Shown one piece after another: positions 31,091 through 40,016 of a stretch of DNA of 64,000 bases. Position 1 is the first letter of the stretch. Every line of letters begins with the position of its first letter. The DNA is from Citrobacter sp. On2M (lineage in GTDB: Bacteria > Pseudomonadota > Gammaproteobacteria > Enterobacterales > Enterobacteriaceae): positions 496,001 through 560,000 of the forward strand of contig NZ_WPCV01000002.1 of NCBI RefSeq assembly GCF_018035235.1, written 5' to 3'. A program made the position numbers and the translations under genes. The notes under the pieces were generated by a model. The model searched no databases, was not told the DNA's origin, and saw only the letters and a list, made by a program, of their open reading frames with translations.

Positions 31091-31627
31091 ATGAAACATA
31101 CTGTTGAAGTCATGATCCCGGAAGCGGAGATCAAAGCGCGTATTGCTGAACTGGGACGTCAAATTAACGAACGTTATAAGGACAGCGGCAGCGATATGGT
31201 GCTGGTTGGTCTGTTACGCGGCTCATTTATGTTTATGGCCGACCTGTGCCGTGAAGTGCATGTCTCCCACGAAGTCGATTTCATGACTGCATCCAGCTAC
31301 GGCAGCGGAATGTCTACCACGCGTGATGTTAAAATCCTGAAAGACCTGGATGAAGATATTCGTGGCAAGGACGTGCTGATTGTCGAAGACATTATTGACT
31401 CCGGCAATACGTTGTCTAAAGTGCGTGAGATTCTGAGCCTGCGCGAGCCGAAATCCCTGGCCATCTGTACGTTGCTGGACAAACCTTCCCGTCGTGAAGT
31501 GGATGTTCCGGTTGAGTTTATCGGATTCTCTATTCCAGATGAGTTTGTTGTTGGCTACGGCATTGACTACGCCCAGCGTTATCGCCATCTGCCGTATGTT
31601 GGCAAAGTGGTGCTGTTGGATGAGTAA
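31091..31627 (+). CDS. hpt: Hypoxanthine phosphoribosyltransferase
   Basis: Hpt salvages hypoxanthine (and weakly guanine) with PRPP to IMP in the cytoplasm. The 178-residue product matches E. coli Hpt. The PRPP-binding loop [14 protein letters not shown] lies near residues 99-112, and the flexible-loop segment [10 protein letters not shown] near 75. ATG at 31091 gives the E. coli start [10 protein letters not shown]; the open frame upstream is ignored. It is divergent from gcd and convergent with can. Confidence 0.97.
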   Translation: MKHTVEVMIPEAEIKARIAELGRQINERYKDSGSDMVLVGLLRGSFMFMADLCREVHVSHEVDFMTASSYGSGMSTTRDVKILKDLDEDIRGKDVLIVEDIIDSGNTLSKVREILSLREPKSLAICTLLDKPSRREVDVPVEFIGFSIPDEFVVGYGIDYAQRYRHLPYVGKVVLLDE

Positions 31628-31634
31628 TATTGGG

Positions 31635-31688
31635 AGCGCCTGCTGGCGCTTCGCTTATTCGGCCTGCACGTTACTTCCGCAGGCCGAA
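31635..31688. terminator. Two hairpins between convergent hpt and can
   Basis: A small hairpin (AGCGCC-TGCT-GGCGCT, 31635-31650) is followed by a 10-bp stem (TTCGGCCTGC / GCAGGCCGAA, 31658-31688) with an 11-base loop. T-runs are poor, so these are probably processed 3' ends. Confidence 0.5.
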
Positions 31689-31695
31689 AAGTCGC

Positions 31696-32385
31696 TTACG
31701 CGTCGCTGCCGTTTGTTGGCATCTGCTTGTGATTGGTATGTTTCTGGCTGAGGTTAGACAACCCCTGGCGATAGCGCTGCTCCAGCGTTTCGCGACTGGT
31801 GGCGGTGACGTCAAGATCGCGCAGCAGGCCATCATGAATACCGTAAGCCCAGCCGTGAATTGTGACTTTCTGACCGCGCTTCCAGGCTGAACGCATAATG
31901 GTTGAGTGGCCGAGGTTGTAGACCTGCTCCATGACATTCAGTTCGCAAAGGGTATCAATGCGGCGTTCCTGTGGCATTTCGCCCAGTAGTGAGCTGTGTT
32001 TAAACCAGATATCGCGAATATGCAGTAACCAGTTATCAATCAGTCCCTGTTCTTTATTTTCAATAGCCGCCTGGACGCCGCCGCAACCATAGTGACCACA
32101 AATAATAATATGTTCCACTTCCAGCACATCCACCGCATACTGCACTACTGAGAGGCAGTTCAGGTCGGTGTGAATAACCAGATTGGCAACATTACGGTGG
32201 ACAAATAATTCGCCCGGCTCAAGACCGGTTAATCGTTCAGCGGGTACGCGGCTATCGGAACATCCAATCCATAGAAAACGCGGATTCTGCGCATGTGTCA
32301 GCGTTTCAAAAAATCCGGGATCCTCTTCTACCAGCATCTTTGACCATAGTGCATTGTTGCTGATGAGTGTATCTATGTCTTTCAT
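31696..32385 (-). CDS. can: Beta-class carbonic anhydrase
   Basis: Can (YadF) interconverts CO2 and bicarbonate in the cytoplasm and is essential in air in E. coli. Zinc ligands Cys and Asp are seen in [10 protein letters not shown] (residues about 42-44) and His and Cys in CGHYGCGG (about 98-101). The start at 32385 matches E. coli [11 protein letters not shown]; the frame opens 20 codons upstream. The product has 229 residues, with a C-terminal tail (QMPTNGSDA) beyond the end of the 220-residue E. coli protein. Confidence 0.96.
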   Translation of the reverse strand: MKDIDTLISNNALWSKMLVEEDPGFFETLTHAQNPRFLWIGCSDSRVPAERLTGLEPGELFVHRNVANLVIHTDLNCLSVVQYAVDVLEVEHIIICGHYGCGGVQAAIENKEQGLIDNWLLHIRDIWFKHSSLLGEMPQERRIDTLCELNVMEQVYNLGHSTIMRSAWKRGQKVTIHGWAYGIHDGLLRDLDVTATSRETLEQRYRQGLSNLSQKHTNHKQMPTNGSDA

Positions 32386-32493
32386 GGAGTTGTACGACCC
32401 GAAGCCAGATAAATTCGATGGGCTAATATAGGTTAACTCCAACATTATTTAAACTATATATAAAATGTCAGAACGTAAGGTAAGTAAAAAACC

Positions 32494-33420
32494 ATGACCA
32501 TTGCTCTGGAACTTCAACAACTTAAGAAAACCTATCCCGGTGGTGTTCAGGCGCTACGCGGCATAGATTTGCAAGTCGAAGCGGGCGATTTCTATGCGCT
32601 CCTGGGACCTAACGGCGCAGGGAAGTCCACCACCATCGGGATAATCAGCTCGCTGGTGAATAAAACCTCCGGACGGGTTAGCGTTTTCGGCTACGATCTC
32701 GATAAAGATACGGTTAACGCCAAACGCCAGCTTGGGCTGGTCCCGCAGGAGTTTAACTTTAACCCGTTTGAAACCGTGCAGCAGATCGTGGTTAACCAGG
32801 CCGGTTACTACGGCGTTGAGCATAAAGAGGCGGTCAAACGCAGCGAATTATATTTAAAGCAGCTCGATTTATGGGAAAAACGCAACGAGCGCGCGCGCAT
32901 GCTTTCCGGTGGGATGAAGCGCCGTCTGATGATTGCCCGGGCACTCATGCACGAGCCCAAATTACTCATCCTTGATGAACCGACGGCGGGCGTGGATATT
33001 GAGCTGCGCCGTTCAATGTGGGGCTTTTTAAAAGATTTAAACGACAAAGGCACCACGATTATTCTGACCACCCACTATCTCGAAGAAGCTGAAATGCTGT
33101 GTCGCAATATCGGCATTATTCAGCATGGTGAGCTGGTGGAAAACACCTCAATGAAGAGCCTGCTCTCTAAACTGAAATCCGAGACCTTTATTCTCGATCT
33201 GGCGCCGAAAAGCCCGTTGCCAAAACTGGAAGGCTATCAGTATCGTCTGGTGGATACTTCCACGCTGGAAGTGGAAGTTCTGCGCGAGCAGGGCATTAAC
33301 AGCGTCTTCTCCCAACTGAGCGCTCAGGGGATTCAGGTATTGAGTATGCGGAACAAAGCAAACCGACTGGAAGAACTGTTTGTTTCTCTGGTGCATGAAA
33401 AACAAGGAGATGGCGCATGA
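32494..33420 (+). CDS. yadG: ABC transporter ATP-binding protein YadG
   Basis: The 308-residue ATPase has Walker A GPNGAGKSTT near residue 38, a Q-loop in VPQEFNFNPFE, the signature LSGGMKRRL near 136, Walker B LLILDEPTAGVD near 160 and the switch histidine in LTTHYLEEAE. It is the partner of the ABC-2 type permease YadH, whose start overlaps its stop (ATGA). The exported substrate is not established. Related ABC-2 systems export drugs or polysaccharides. Confidence 0.94.
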   Translation: MTIALELQQLKKTYPGGVQALRGIDLQVEAGDFYALLGPNGAGKSTTIGIISSLVNKTSGRVSVFGYDLDKDTVNAKRQLGLVPQEFNFNPFETVQQIVVNQAGYYGVEHKEAVKRSELYLKQLDLWEKRNERARMLSGGMKRRLMIARALMHEPKLLILDEPTAGVDIELRRSMWGFLKDLNDKGTTIILTTHYLEEAEMLCRNIGIIQHGELVENTSMKSLLSKLKSETFILDLAPKSPLPKLEGYQYRLVDTSTLEVEVLREQGINSVFSQLSAQGIQVLSMRNKANRLEELFVSLVHEKQGDGA

Positions 33421-34187
33421 TGCAGCTTTATTGGGTTGCGCTGAAAAGCATTTGGGCGAAAGAAATTCACCGCTTTATGCGTATCTGGGTCCAGACTCTG
33501 GTTCCCCCCGTCATCACCATGACGCTCTATTTTATTATCTTTGGTAACCTGATCGGCTCGCGTATTGGCGAAATGCACGGTTTTAGCTATATGCAGTTTA
33601 TCGTGCCGGGTCTGATTATGATGGCAGTGATCACCAACTCATACGCTAACGTGGCATCGTCATTCTTCAGCGCCAAGTTTCAACGCAATATTGAAGAGTT
33701 GCTGGTCGCCCCGGTGCCAACACACGTGATCATCGCCGGTTTTGTCGGCGGTGGCGTGGCGCGTGGCCTGTGCGTCGGGATCCTGGTCACGGCGATTTCA
33801 CTGTTCTTCGTGCCGTTCCAGGTGCATTCCTGGGTCTTTGTGGCGCTCACGCTGGTGTTAACGGCAGTGCTGTTTTCGCTGGCCGGTTTGTTGAACGCGG
33901 TTTTCGCCAAAACCTTTGACGATATCAGCCTGATCCCAACTTTCGTGCTGACCCCTCTGACCTATCTGGGTGGTGTGTTCTATTCGTTAACACTGCTGCC
34001 GCCGTTCTGGCAGGGGCTTTCGCATCTGAATCCGATCGTCTACATGATTAGCGGCTTCCGCTACGGCTTCCTGGGGATTCATGATGTTCCCCTGGTCACC
34101 ACATTTGGCGTGCTGGTGGTGTTTATCGCTGTGTTTTATTTGCTGTGCTGGTACCTGATTCAGCGCGGTCGAGGATTGCGCAGCTAA
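33417..34187 (+). CDS. yadH: ABC-2 type transporter permease YadH
   Basis: The 256-residue inner-membrane protein has about six hydrophobic helices and the ABC-2 family pattern, with the conserved FSYMQFIVPGLIMM segment near 60 and LTPLTYLGGVFYSLTLLPPFWQ near residue 190. It matches E. coli YadH in length and nearly in sequence and would form the homodimeric channel for YadG. A REP element follows 11 bp after its stop. In E. coli the next gene is yadI, and here a fimbrial operon intervenes. Confidence 0.93.
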   Translation: MMQLYWVALKSIWAKEIHRFMRIWVQTLVPPVITMTLYFIIFGNLIGSRIGEMHGFSYMQFIVPGLIMMAVITNSYANVASSFFSAKFQRNIEELLVAPVPTHVIIAGFVGGGVARGLCVGILVTAISLFFVPFQVHSWVFVALTLVLTAVLFSLAGLLNAVFAKTFDDISLIPTFVLTPLTYLGGVFYSLTLLPPFWQGLSHLNPIVYMISGFRYGFLGIHDVPLVTTFGVLVVFIAVFYLLCWYLIQRGRGLRS

Positions 34188-34198
34188 CGTTGCGTTGT

Positions 34199-34229
34199 GC
34201 CGGATGGCGTTTTGAGCGGCGCATCCGGC
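34199..34229. repeat. REP element after yadH
   Basis: A typical REP palindrome with GCCGGATG and CATCCGGC arms lies between the convergent yadH and the last fimbrial gene. It marks the left edge of the inserted fimbrial operon. Confidence 0.8.
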
Positions 34230-34234
34230 CAGCA

Positions 34235-34795
34235 TTATCGTGTGAGCAACTCCCAGCGTAAGTCCGCCTCCAGACTGGTGACATCGGTGGTATGCGAAAA
34301 CTGGTTATCGTTGAGTACTGGGGTTAGCGTCAGGGTAAATGACATCTGCTTTCCCGATACCTGCGCATGGTTTTCTACCGCCACAATACCGTCATTGTTA
34401 TGTATTAACAGCGTCTCGCCGGCATTTTCTTCGGCGGTCAGATTCTGGCGGTCGCTGGTTTTTGCCACCGAATAGTGGCGCCCATCAACGACCAGTTGGC
34501 TCACCCGTACCGCGAGCCCGCCACCGTTACCAAATAAAAAACGCCCTTGCGGGCCAGCGCTTCCCTGTACAAACACACCCATTACGGTGTCTTGCGGGCA
34601 GTAAGCGTTCACACTGATCTCTTTCGTTGGCATTTGATGCCACTGCTGGCGTGTGTTGACACTATCTTCCCGTCGGAACGTGTTAAACCCCACGGTCGGT
34701 TGAGATAAAGTCAGTTGACACTCACTCTGCGCCATTGCAGAGGGGGAAGAGAGCACCAAAGCGGCAACGACCCCATAAATCCCATTTATCTTCAC
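34235..34795 (-). CDS. Minor fimbrial subunit or tip protein of the DUF1120-type operon
   Basis: The 186-residue protein has a signal peptide (cleavage near SAMAQS|E), two early cysteines (ECQLTL and NAYCPQ) that could close the usual pilin disulfide, and a beta-strand-rich body ending in LEADLRWELLTR. It is the last gene of the operon. Its GTG start overlaps the usher stop (GTGA), which implies coupled translation. By position it should be the tip or anchor subunit. I do not recognise it as a named adhesin. Confidence 0.7.
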   Translation of the reverse strand: MKINGIYGVVAALVLSSPSAMAQSECQLTLSQPTVGFNTFRREDSVNTRQQWHQMPTKEISVNAYCPQDTVMGVFVQGSAGPQGRFLFGNGGGLAVRVSQLVVDGRHYSVAKTSDRQNLTAEENAGETLLIHNNDGIVAVENHAQVSGKQMSFTLTLTPVLNDNQFSHTTDVTSLEADLRWELLTR

Positions 34796-37227
34796 TGGCA
34801 GGTTCCCTCCACGGTTTCATAAAACGCCTCTTTATCCTGCTCGTCGCTGAGCGTGTAATGTATGCGACAAATCCGCTGCATATTGTCATCCACGGCATAA
34901 AGTGCAGGGTTGCCTTCCACGTCGCTGATAAAGACGCGACCGCTGTCTACCACACTGACCTGATAATTATCGTGCTCATCAACGATACTCATTCCTTTCG
35001 GTAACCATTGCCCGTCCGCACCTTTTACCGTCAGCATGACCCGACGTGTATTCAGTACGTTAAAATCCACTTTGCTTACCGAGCCGTGGGCGGCAACCAC
35101 GCTCTTGATCCCGTTCGCCAGATCCATATTTTGCGGCAAGCTGTTGGCATTAATTTCAATACGTGATTTTCGCCACTCCGACACGCCCGGGATCACCGCT
35201 TGCCCCCAGACGTCAGTCCACACGGAGCCCTGCGGCGTGGAAATTTCGACACCGCTTTGTGATTCGCTTAACCGCGCGATGCCAAAGGTATTTTTGATGG
35301 CGTAAGGCGAGAAGGTGAGGCCATGATCGTGAATTGCCACTCCACCCGACAGTGTTCCGTTGTAAGTGCGCTGCCGATCGCTGTCGGCAGTAGCCGCGAG
35401 GCTCAGCTGCGTGTAATGCAGGTTGGTGCTGAGGCCTCCGCTTAGCGAATTGACGTCGCGTTCGGCGCTTTCACGCTCTACCGCCAGATAATAGTTGGTA
35501 TTTCTGCCAATAATGCCGCTATTTTGTACGCCATAGGCGGTTCGGTCGCCCTGATCGCGCATATAAGCGCTGATATTCTGATTTGCGCCAAGCGGTATAC
35601 TGAGATTGACATACACCATGTCATCATCGTTGTAGCGGCTACCGTTATCGTCACTGATATGACTGTTTAACGCATGCTGCCAGTTGACGCTCACGGACTC
35701 ATACTGGAACGATTTACTCCATGAGGCGATCATATAGCGAGAGTCTTCCGTGTCGCTGTCGCTTGCCTGTTCATAGTTGTAACCCAGCGAAAAGGTGCCC
35801 ACCAGCGGCGCACTCCAGCTCAGGTTGCCGCCCCAGCTATTTTTGCTGCGCTCAAACTCATCATCCAGCGCTTCGGTTAATTCGCGATAGCCGTTCGAAT
35901 AATGCGCCGCATTGAGGGATAACGCGAAGTTACTGGTGAGGTACAGATTACTTTGTAACTCCGTTTTCATGCCGTTTTGCGCACTGCCAAAGGATTCGCG
36001 GCTGCCGAGCAAACTCGACGAGAGCGTCCAGCTATCGTTCACCGCCCAATCAAGCATCGTTCCGGCTGCCTGATAATCCTGTGCTGCCACGCCGGACGCC
36101 TGCAAAGAAAGCTGCGGATGTAACAGCCAGCCATCAGAGACGTTATAAACCCACGGGTTGCTATAGTCGCCTTCCACCTCGCGGACTTTACCCAATGACA
36201 TCGTTAATCCTGTCGGGCGCGACAGGCCATTACGGCGGAAAGAGGCGGCCGGGATCATAAAACGGGTCACCGAGTTATCGGTTTCCACTACGCTGACGTC
36301 CAGGTTGGCATTGTGCCGCACGATCGGCACATTCTCGAGCGTAAACGGCCCGGCCTGAACCACGGAGGAGTAAATAAGCTGCCCGGACTGACGCACTTCC
36401 ACGCGAGCCTGCTGGGTGCGGGCAATGCCGGAAACGCTCACCCCGGAGAAATTTGAGATAAGTCCTTGCTCTGGTTGAATCTGCACGCCGCTTATCGGCG
36501 CACCGCTAAACAGTGCCGACTGCACGTTGATCTGGCCAACCTGAGCGCGTATTTTCTGCTGCATAAACACGTGCTCAGCAAAGGTATAGAGGCTGTCGGC
36601 ATTGCGTTCACCGTTATCATCGGTGACGATATAACGGCTGCGCAGAGTCCAGTCAGCGATATTCATTCCCGCTTCCAGATCTGCCTGTGAATAATCGTTG
36701 CTGGCGGTGTCAAACTCGTTGTGTGAGTTGAATACCGTATAGTTCAGCAGCCCCGCCGTGCCGCCAGTGGCGTAGTTTTCCTGTGTGTAAAAGTCGTTAT
36801 CCAGCGCCACGGTGGGCACAAACAGTTCTACGGTTTCATCGTTGGGGCGGTAATTGAGGGTGGCGTCAGGATAATCGCTGTGAATTTCGTGGCACGTTTC
36901 GCTGGCGGAGATGGACAACGTGCGCAGCCCCGCCGCGTCGGTAAAATCATTATCTACGCAAAGTTGCCCTTTATCACCAAAGCGCAGGGCAAGCGTGCCT
37001 TTTTCCGTGCCATTCACTTTGAGTGAAACCGCGTGCCGCCCTGGCAGAAAACGGGCTTCGTTGGCAAAGTATTGTGCCACGCTGGTACTGATCCCCCGCG
37101 CTTTGAGAATGTCGGTACTGAATGTCACTTCTCTGGCATCGGCTGCCGTGAGCGGGAATAAACAGATCGTCAGTGAACAGCAGAGCGCATGGCGAATACT
37201 GCAAGTCAGTGGCTTGAGCTTATTCAC
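34792..37227 (-). CDS. Outer-membrane fimbrial usher, DUF1120-type operon
   Basis: The 811-residue usher has a signal peptide (to about residue 30), an N-terminal chaperone-binding domain, the 24-strand barrel with plug (including SVSGIARTQQARVEVRQSGQLIYSSVVQAGPFTLENVP near 270-310) and a C-terminal domain with a Cys pair (ICRIHYTL ... EGTCQ). It is shorter than FimD/HtrE-type ushers (about 860). The start is GTG with AGGA 7 bases before; no in-frame ATG is close. The chaperone lies 16 bp upstream. It resembles the YhcD-like ushers that go with DUF1120 pilins, by context rather than by search. Confidence 0.87.
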   Translation of the reverse strand: MNKLKPLTCSIRHALCCSLTICLFPLTAADAREVTFSTDILKARGISTSVAQYFANEARFLPGRHAVSLKVNGTEKGTLALRFGDKGQLCVDNDFTDAAGLRTLSISASETCHEIHSDYPDATLNYRPNDETVELFVPTVALDNDFYTQENYATGGTAGLLNYTVFNSHNEFDTASNDYSQADLEAGMNIADWTLRSRYIVTDDNGERNADSLYTFAEHVFMQQKIRAQVGQINVQSALFSGAPISGVQIQPEQGLISNFSGVSVSGIARTQQARVEVRQSGQLIYSSVVQAGPFTLENVPIVRHNANLDVSVVETDNSVTRFMIPAASFRRNGLSRPTGLTMSLGKVREVEGDYSNPWVYNVSDGWLLHPQLSLQASGVAAQDYQAAGTMLDWAVNDSWTLSSSLLGSRESFGSAQNGMKTELQSNLYLTSNFALSLNAAHYSNGYRELTEALDDEFERSKNSWGGNLSWSAPLVGTFSLGYNYEQASDSDTEDSRYMIASWSKSFQYESVSVNWQHALNSHISDDNGSRYNDDDMVYVNLSIPLGANQNISAYMRDQGDRTAYGVQNSGIIGRNTNYYLAVERESAERDVNSLSGGLSTNLHYTQLSLAATADSDRQRTYNGTLSGGVAIHDHGLTFSPYAIKNTFGIARLSESQSGVEISTPQGSVWTDVWGQAVIPGVSEWRKSRIEINANSLPQNMDLANGIKSVVAAHGSVSKVDFNVLNTRRVMLTVKGADGQWLPKGMSIVDEHDNYQVSVVDSGRVFISDVEGNPALYAVDDNMQRICRIHYTLSDEQDKEAFYETVEGTCQ

Positions 37228-37243
37228 TCATCTATCCTTCTGA

Positions 37244-37954
37244 TCAGGGAACTAATGGAGCGGTAAAGGTTGGAACTTCAATGCCATAACGGCTGGCAGG
37301 CGAAAAGCGTACCGATTTGTCTGCGGCGATGGCTTTGGGCACCGCAACATTCATCGTTTCACCGGGCAGAATATAGGTTTTAGGCAGTCTCCCCGCCGTG
37401 CCGGAAGGTTGATACGTAACGTTCATGTCCATGCGCACTACGTAAGGCGACGGGTTTTTCACCGTGAGATGTTGCCCGCTGCCTGACCAGGTGAGCAGTT
37501 TCCAGGCGTCGGTAACCACGGGTAAACTTTTCGGACGGATTAGCACCGGTAAATCCTGGCGAATATTAAAACTAATTTTGCGTTTTTTGGTTGGGTCTTT
37601 GGGTGGAATTCCCTCAAAGACGACGCGTTTGTAATGCTCTACCGTGAGCTGCTCGGTGGTTTGCAGAATAAAACGCACCTGCTGCTGTTGCCCCGGCTCT
37701 ACGCGCACCACGGGCTGGGTGACGTGTACCTGGGTGCCTTTGTCGTCGGGCAGGTCAGTGATGGTGGTGTACAGTAATGCCGGGTAGTCGTCAGTATTTT
37801 TGACGTTCATGACCCCACCGCCATCTGATTCATCAATGACCAGCAGCGTGGTGTCCGGCACCATGCCAGCGGCATGTGCCGCTATTATTGGGCACAGGGA
37901 AAGAGACAGCACCAGTAATGCGCGTTTGGATGTCAGGTATTGCAGGGAAATCAT
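37244..37954 (-). CDS. Periplasmic fimbrial chaperone, noncanonical type
   Basis: The 236-residue protein has a signal peptide (to AAHA|AG) and two immunoglobulin-like domains. Recognisable chaperone segments are TQPVVRVEPGQQQQVRFIL, VVFEGIPPKDP and the C-terminal RYGIEVPTF. The first strand reads TTLLVIDESDGG, where classical chaperones have T-R-V-I-Y. The RQDLPVLIRPKSLP segment stands where they have R-x-K-x-F-Y-R-P. The two basic residues that normally anchor the pilin C-terminus therefore appear absent. GGAGG precedes the ATG. A 10-bp hairpin lies between it and the pilin gene upstream. Confidence 0.85.
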   Translation of the reverse strand: MISLQYLTSKRALLVLSLSLCPIIAAHAAGMVPDTTLLVIDESDGGGVMNVKNTDDYPALLYTTITDLPDDKGTQVHVTQPVVRVEPGQQQQVRFILQTTEQLTVEHYKRVVFEGIPPKDPTKKRKISFNIRQDLPVLIRPKSLPVVTDAWKLLTWSGSGQHLTVKNPSPYVVRMDMNVTYQPSGTAGRLPKTYILPGETMNVAVPKAIAADKSVRFSPASRYGIEVPTFTAPLVP

Positions 37955-37976
37955 TGTTATCCTCCATGGGGAAATA

Positions 37977-38001
37977 CGCTCTCCACATCCCGTGGAGAGC
38001 G
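37977..38001 (-). other. Intra-operon hairpin between pilin and chaperone genes
   Basis: A perfect 10-bp stem (CGCTCTCCAC / GTGGAGAGCG) with a 5-base loop lies 9 bp after the pilin stop. Read on the minus strand, TATTTCCCC follows. It may partly terminate or stabilise the upstream pilin mRNA. Confidence 0.65.
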
Positions 38002-38010
38002 GGGAACCGA

Positions 38011-38703
38011 TTACAGATAGGCCAGGGTAATGGTGGCTTCACCATCAAGTGGGGTATCGTCGGTGATGGCAAGCGTCGCGGTATTCTGAACTGCGGCAGA
38101 GACAACCAGTGGAAAAACCGCGTTGGTAATGGCCAGCGCTTCCAGACTGCCCGTGGTGGCGGTGCTGTACCAGAATTCATTTCCGGAAGTGTTCTTCACC
38201 GCGCCGGTGGTTGATTTCTGCCAGGCATGCGTTAACGTGTTGTCGCCTTCAAGAAAATCCACGGCCACGCCGTTGGCTTTCAGGTTTGGCAGGTCAACAT
38301 AGAGAGCCCAGCCACCAAGCTTGACGCCCCCGGCCGTTTTGCCGAAGCCATTCGTGCGTACAGAATCTGTCGTTGCAGCCCCCGAGACATCTGCATTGGC
38401 CACTTCTATACCAAGCGGGCGGGTACCAGCACGGTTGTCCATAAAGCGCCAGGCCACTTTGGTGGCCGCCGTGCAGTTAATGCTTAGCGTGATATTCTTC
38501 TGCCCTAACTGGTTGGTTGCGGTAGCGCTCAGGTTACCGAGGTAAATCTTCCCATAGTCGGCCACGCCCGCATCGCTCATGGTGGGCGTACAGGCGGCAT
38601 TGGTGAGCCTCCCTGCGACTTTCAGAGTGGCAGTATCCGCTGCGTGAGCGGCGGATCCCAGCAGAGCCAGCGATAACGCTGAAAGTAAAAGTGTTTTTTT
38701 CAT
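38011..38703 (-). CDS. DUF1120-domain fimbrial subunit (second copy)
   Basis: The 230-residue protein has a signal peptide ending AAHA|AD and the DUF1120 layout: LKVAGRLTNAACTP near the mature start, VADYGKIYLGNLSATATNQLG, a second Cys in SINCTAATKVAW for the pilin disulfide, and the terminal LDGEATITLAYL strand. DUF1120 proteins are pilin-like subunits found with usher systems such as yhc in E. coli. It is a clear paralogue of the upstream gene. An AAGGAT ribosome site precedes the ATG. Confidence 0.85.
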   Translation of the reverse strand: MKKTLLLSALSLALLGSAAHAADTATLKVAGRLTNAACTPTMSDAGVADYGKIYLGNLSATATNQLGQKNITLSINCTAATKVAWRFMDNRAGTRPLGIEVANADVSGAATTDSVRTNGFGKTAGGVKLGGWALYVDLPNLKANGVAVDFLEGDNTLTHAWQKSTTGAVKNTSGNEFWYSTATTGSLEALAITNAVFPLVVSAAVQNTATLAITDDTPLDGEATITLAYL

Positions 38704-38956
38704 TGTTAATCCTTACAGGTAAAGCAACTAAACGGTGTATTTGTTTTTCTCTCTTATCCCCGTCATTCTCCAGGTTGCAGGTGCGCAGGCTTATCCGGCT
38801 CCTAAAGAGCCGCGGCAAGCGGCGTTGAAAACGCAGAGGCGTTTTGTCCTGCAACTCGAATTATTGAGGGGATATACAGGTCAGCCGCGTATGAAACGTT
38901 CGCTAACCGCCAGGCTACCCCTTCGGCAATTGTGCCGGCGGTGTTGCATGTCCGGA

Positions 38957-39637
38957 TTAGAGATATTTCAGCGTGATGGTTGCTTCACCGTCGAGATTGG
39001 TGTCATCAGTGATAGCCAGGGTCGTGGTATCCTGAATGGCTGCAGACACCACCAGTGGGAATTCCGCCGATGTGACCGCTACCGGCTCAGTTGTTCCGGT
39101 TGTTGCCAGAGAGAGCATACCGGCATTTTGCATTTTGACCGCACCAGTGGTGGATTTTGACCAGCTTACGGTGGCGACATCGCTGGAGATCAGGTCAGCT
39201 GCAGCGGTGTTTGCTTTCACGCCCGTCGTGTCGACATATACCGCCCAGGCACCAATGTTTACTGCGCCTGCTTTACCCAGGCCCGCCGTCGTCGTTGCGC
39301 CCGTGGCTTCTCCACCTGCTGCGTCCGCGTTTTTCACCGTGATACCGGTAGCCAGCGTGTCGGCATGGTTATCGGTCAGCGTCCATGCCACTTTGGTGGC
39401 GGTGGTGCAGGTAATATTCAGACTGACATTTTTTTTGCCTAACTGGTTGGTTGCAGTGGGGCTCAGATCGCCGAGGTAGATACGGCCATAGTCAGCAACA
39501 CCGACCTGATCCAGCGCAGGGGTACAGGCTGCGTTGGTCAGCAGACCTTTTACTTTCAGTAAGGTGGTATCTGCGGCGTGAGCGTTGGACATCAGTGTTG
39601 CCAGGGATAATGCCGAAATTAAAAATACCTTTTTCAT
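38957..39637 (-). CDS. DUF1120-domain fimbrial subunit (first copy, probable major pilin)
   Basis: The 226-residue product is the promoter-proximal gene of the operon and so probably the main structural pilin. It has a signal peptide (AHA|AD), the same LTNAACTP, VADYGRIYLGDLSPTATNQLGKK and ITCTTATKVAW blocks and the same ending (LDGEATITLKYL) as the second copy. The central region (residues about 90-170) diverges most, as expected for surface-exposed loops. The 253-bp gap to the second copy holds small hairpins (such as CGGCTC-CTAAA-GAGCCG) but no gene. Confidence 0.85.
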   Translation of the reverse strand: MKKVFLISALSLATLMSNAHAADTTLLKVKGLLTNAACTPALDQVGVADYGRIYLGDLSPTATNQLGKKNVSLNITCTTATKVAWTLTDNHADTLATGITVKNADAAGGEATGATTTAGLGKAGAVNIGAWAVYVDTTGVKANTAAADLISSDVATVSWSKSTTGAVKMQNAGMLSLATTGTTEPVAVTSAEFPLVVSAAIQDTTTLAITDDTNLDGEATITLKYL

Positions 39638-40016
39638 TGCTAATCCTTTATAGAAGATAAATATAAAATTATCTCGCTCTTTATAATAAGAGAAAGATAA
39701 AAAATATTAATAGCATTCGCTACATGAATGTTTTTTCATATAACATTATATTTTGGCTGGCGTGAGAAATATATGTAATTTTTCTTAACGGCCCTTCAAT
39801 TATAGCTAATAAATAGTTAGTCGCGGCGCTTATTTAAATATAAATTTATTCTCATTAAGGTTCTTTTTATTTTTCCTGTAAATAGGTAGGTCAATGATTT
39901 TCGGATTAAGATCGAAAATTAAGAAAATATTAATATACGCGCTGGAACAGTAAGAAACATGCAGGTCCGGTGTATGATAAGCTATTTGCTGATTCAGACT
40001 CATTGGGAGAGTTGCG
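39638..40016. other. AT-rich divergent region between the DUF1120 operon and yadI
   Basis: This 379-bp stretch is very AT-rich (for instance around 39660-39720 and 39840-39935), with runs such as TTTTTATTTTTCC. It should contain the fimbrial promoter and the yadI promoter. The composition suits H-NS binding. No gene and no clear invertible-element repeats were seen. Confidence 0.65.

Noticed and set aside
39638-40016. Search for fimS-like inverted repeats or an invertible promoter near the fimbrial operons
   Set aside because: I saw AT-rich DNA but no pair of matching inverted repeats flanking a promoter, and no recombinase gene in the window.
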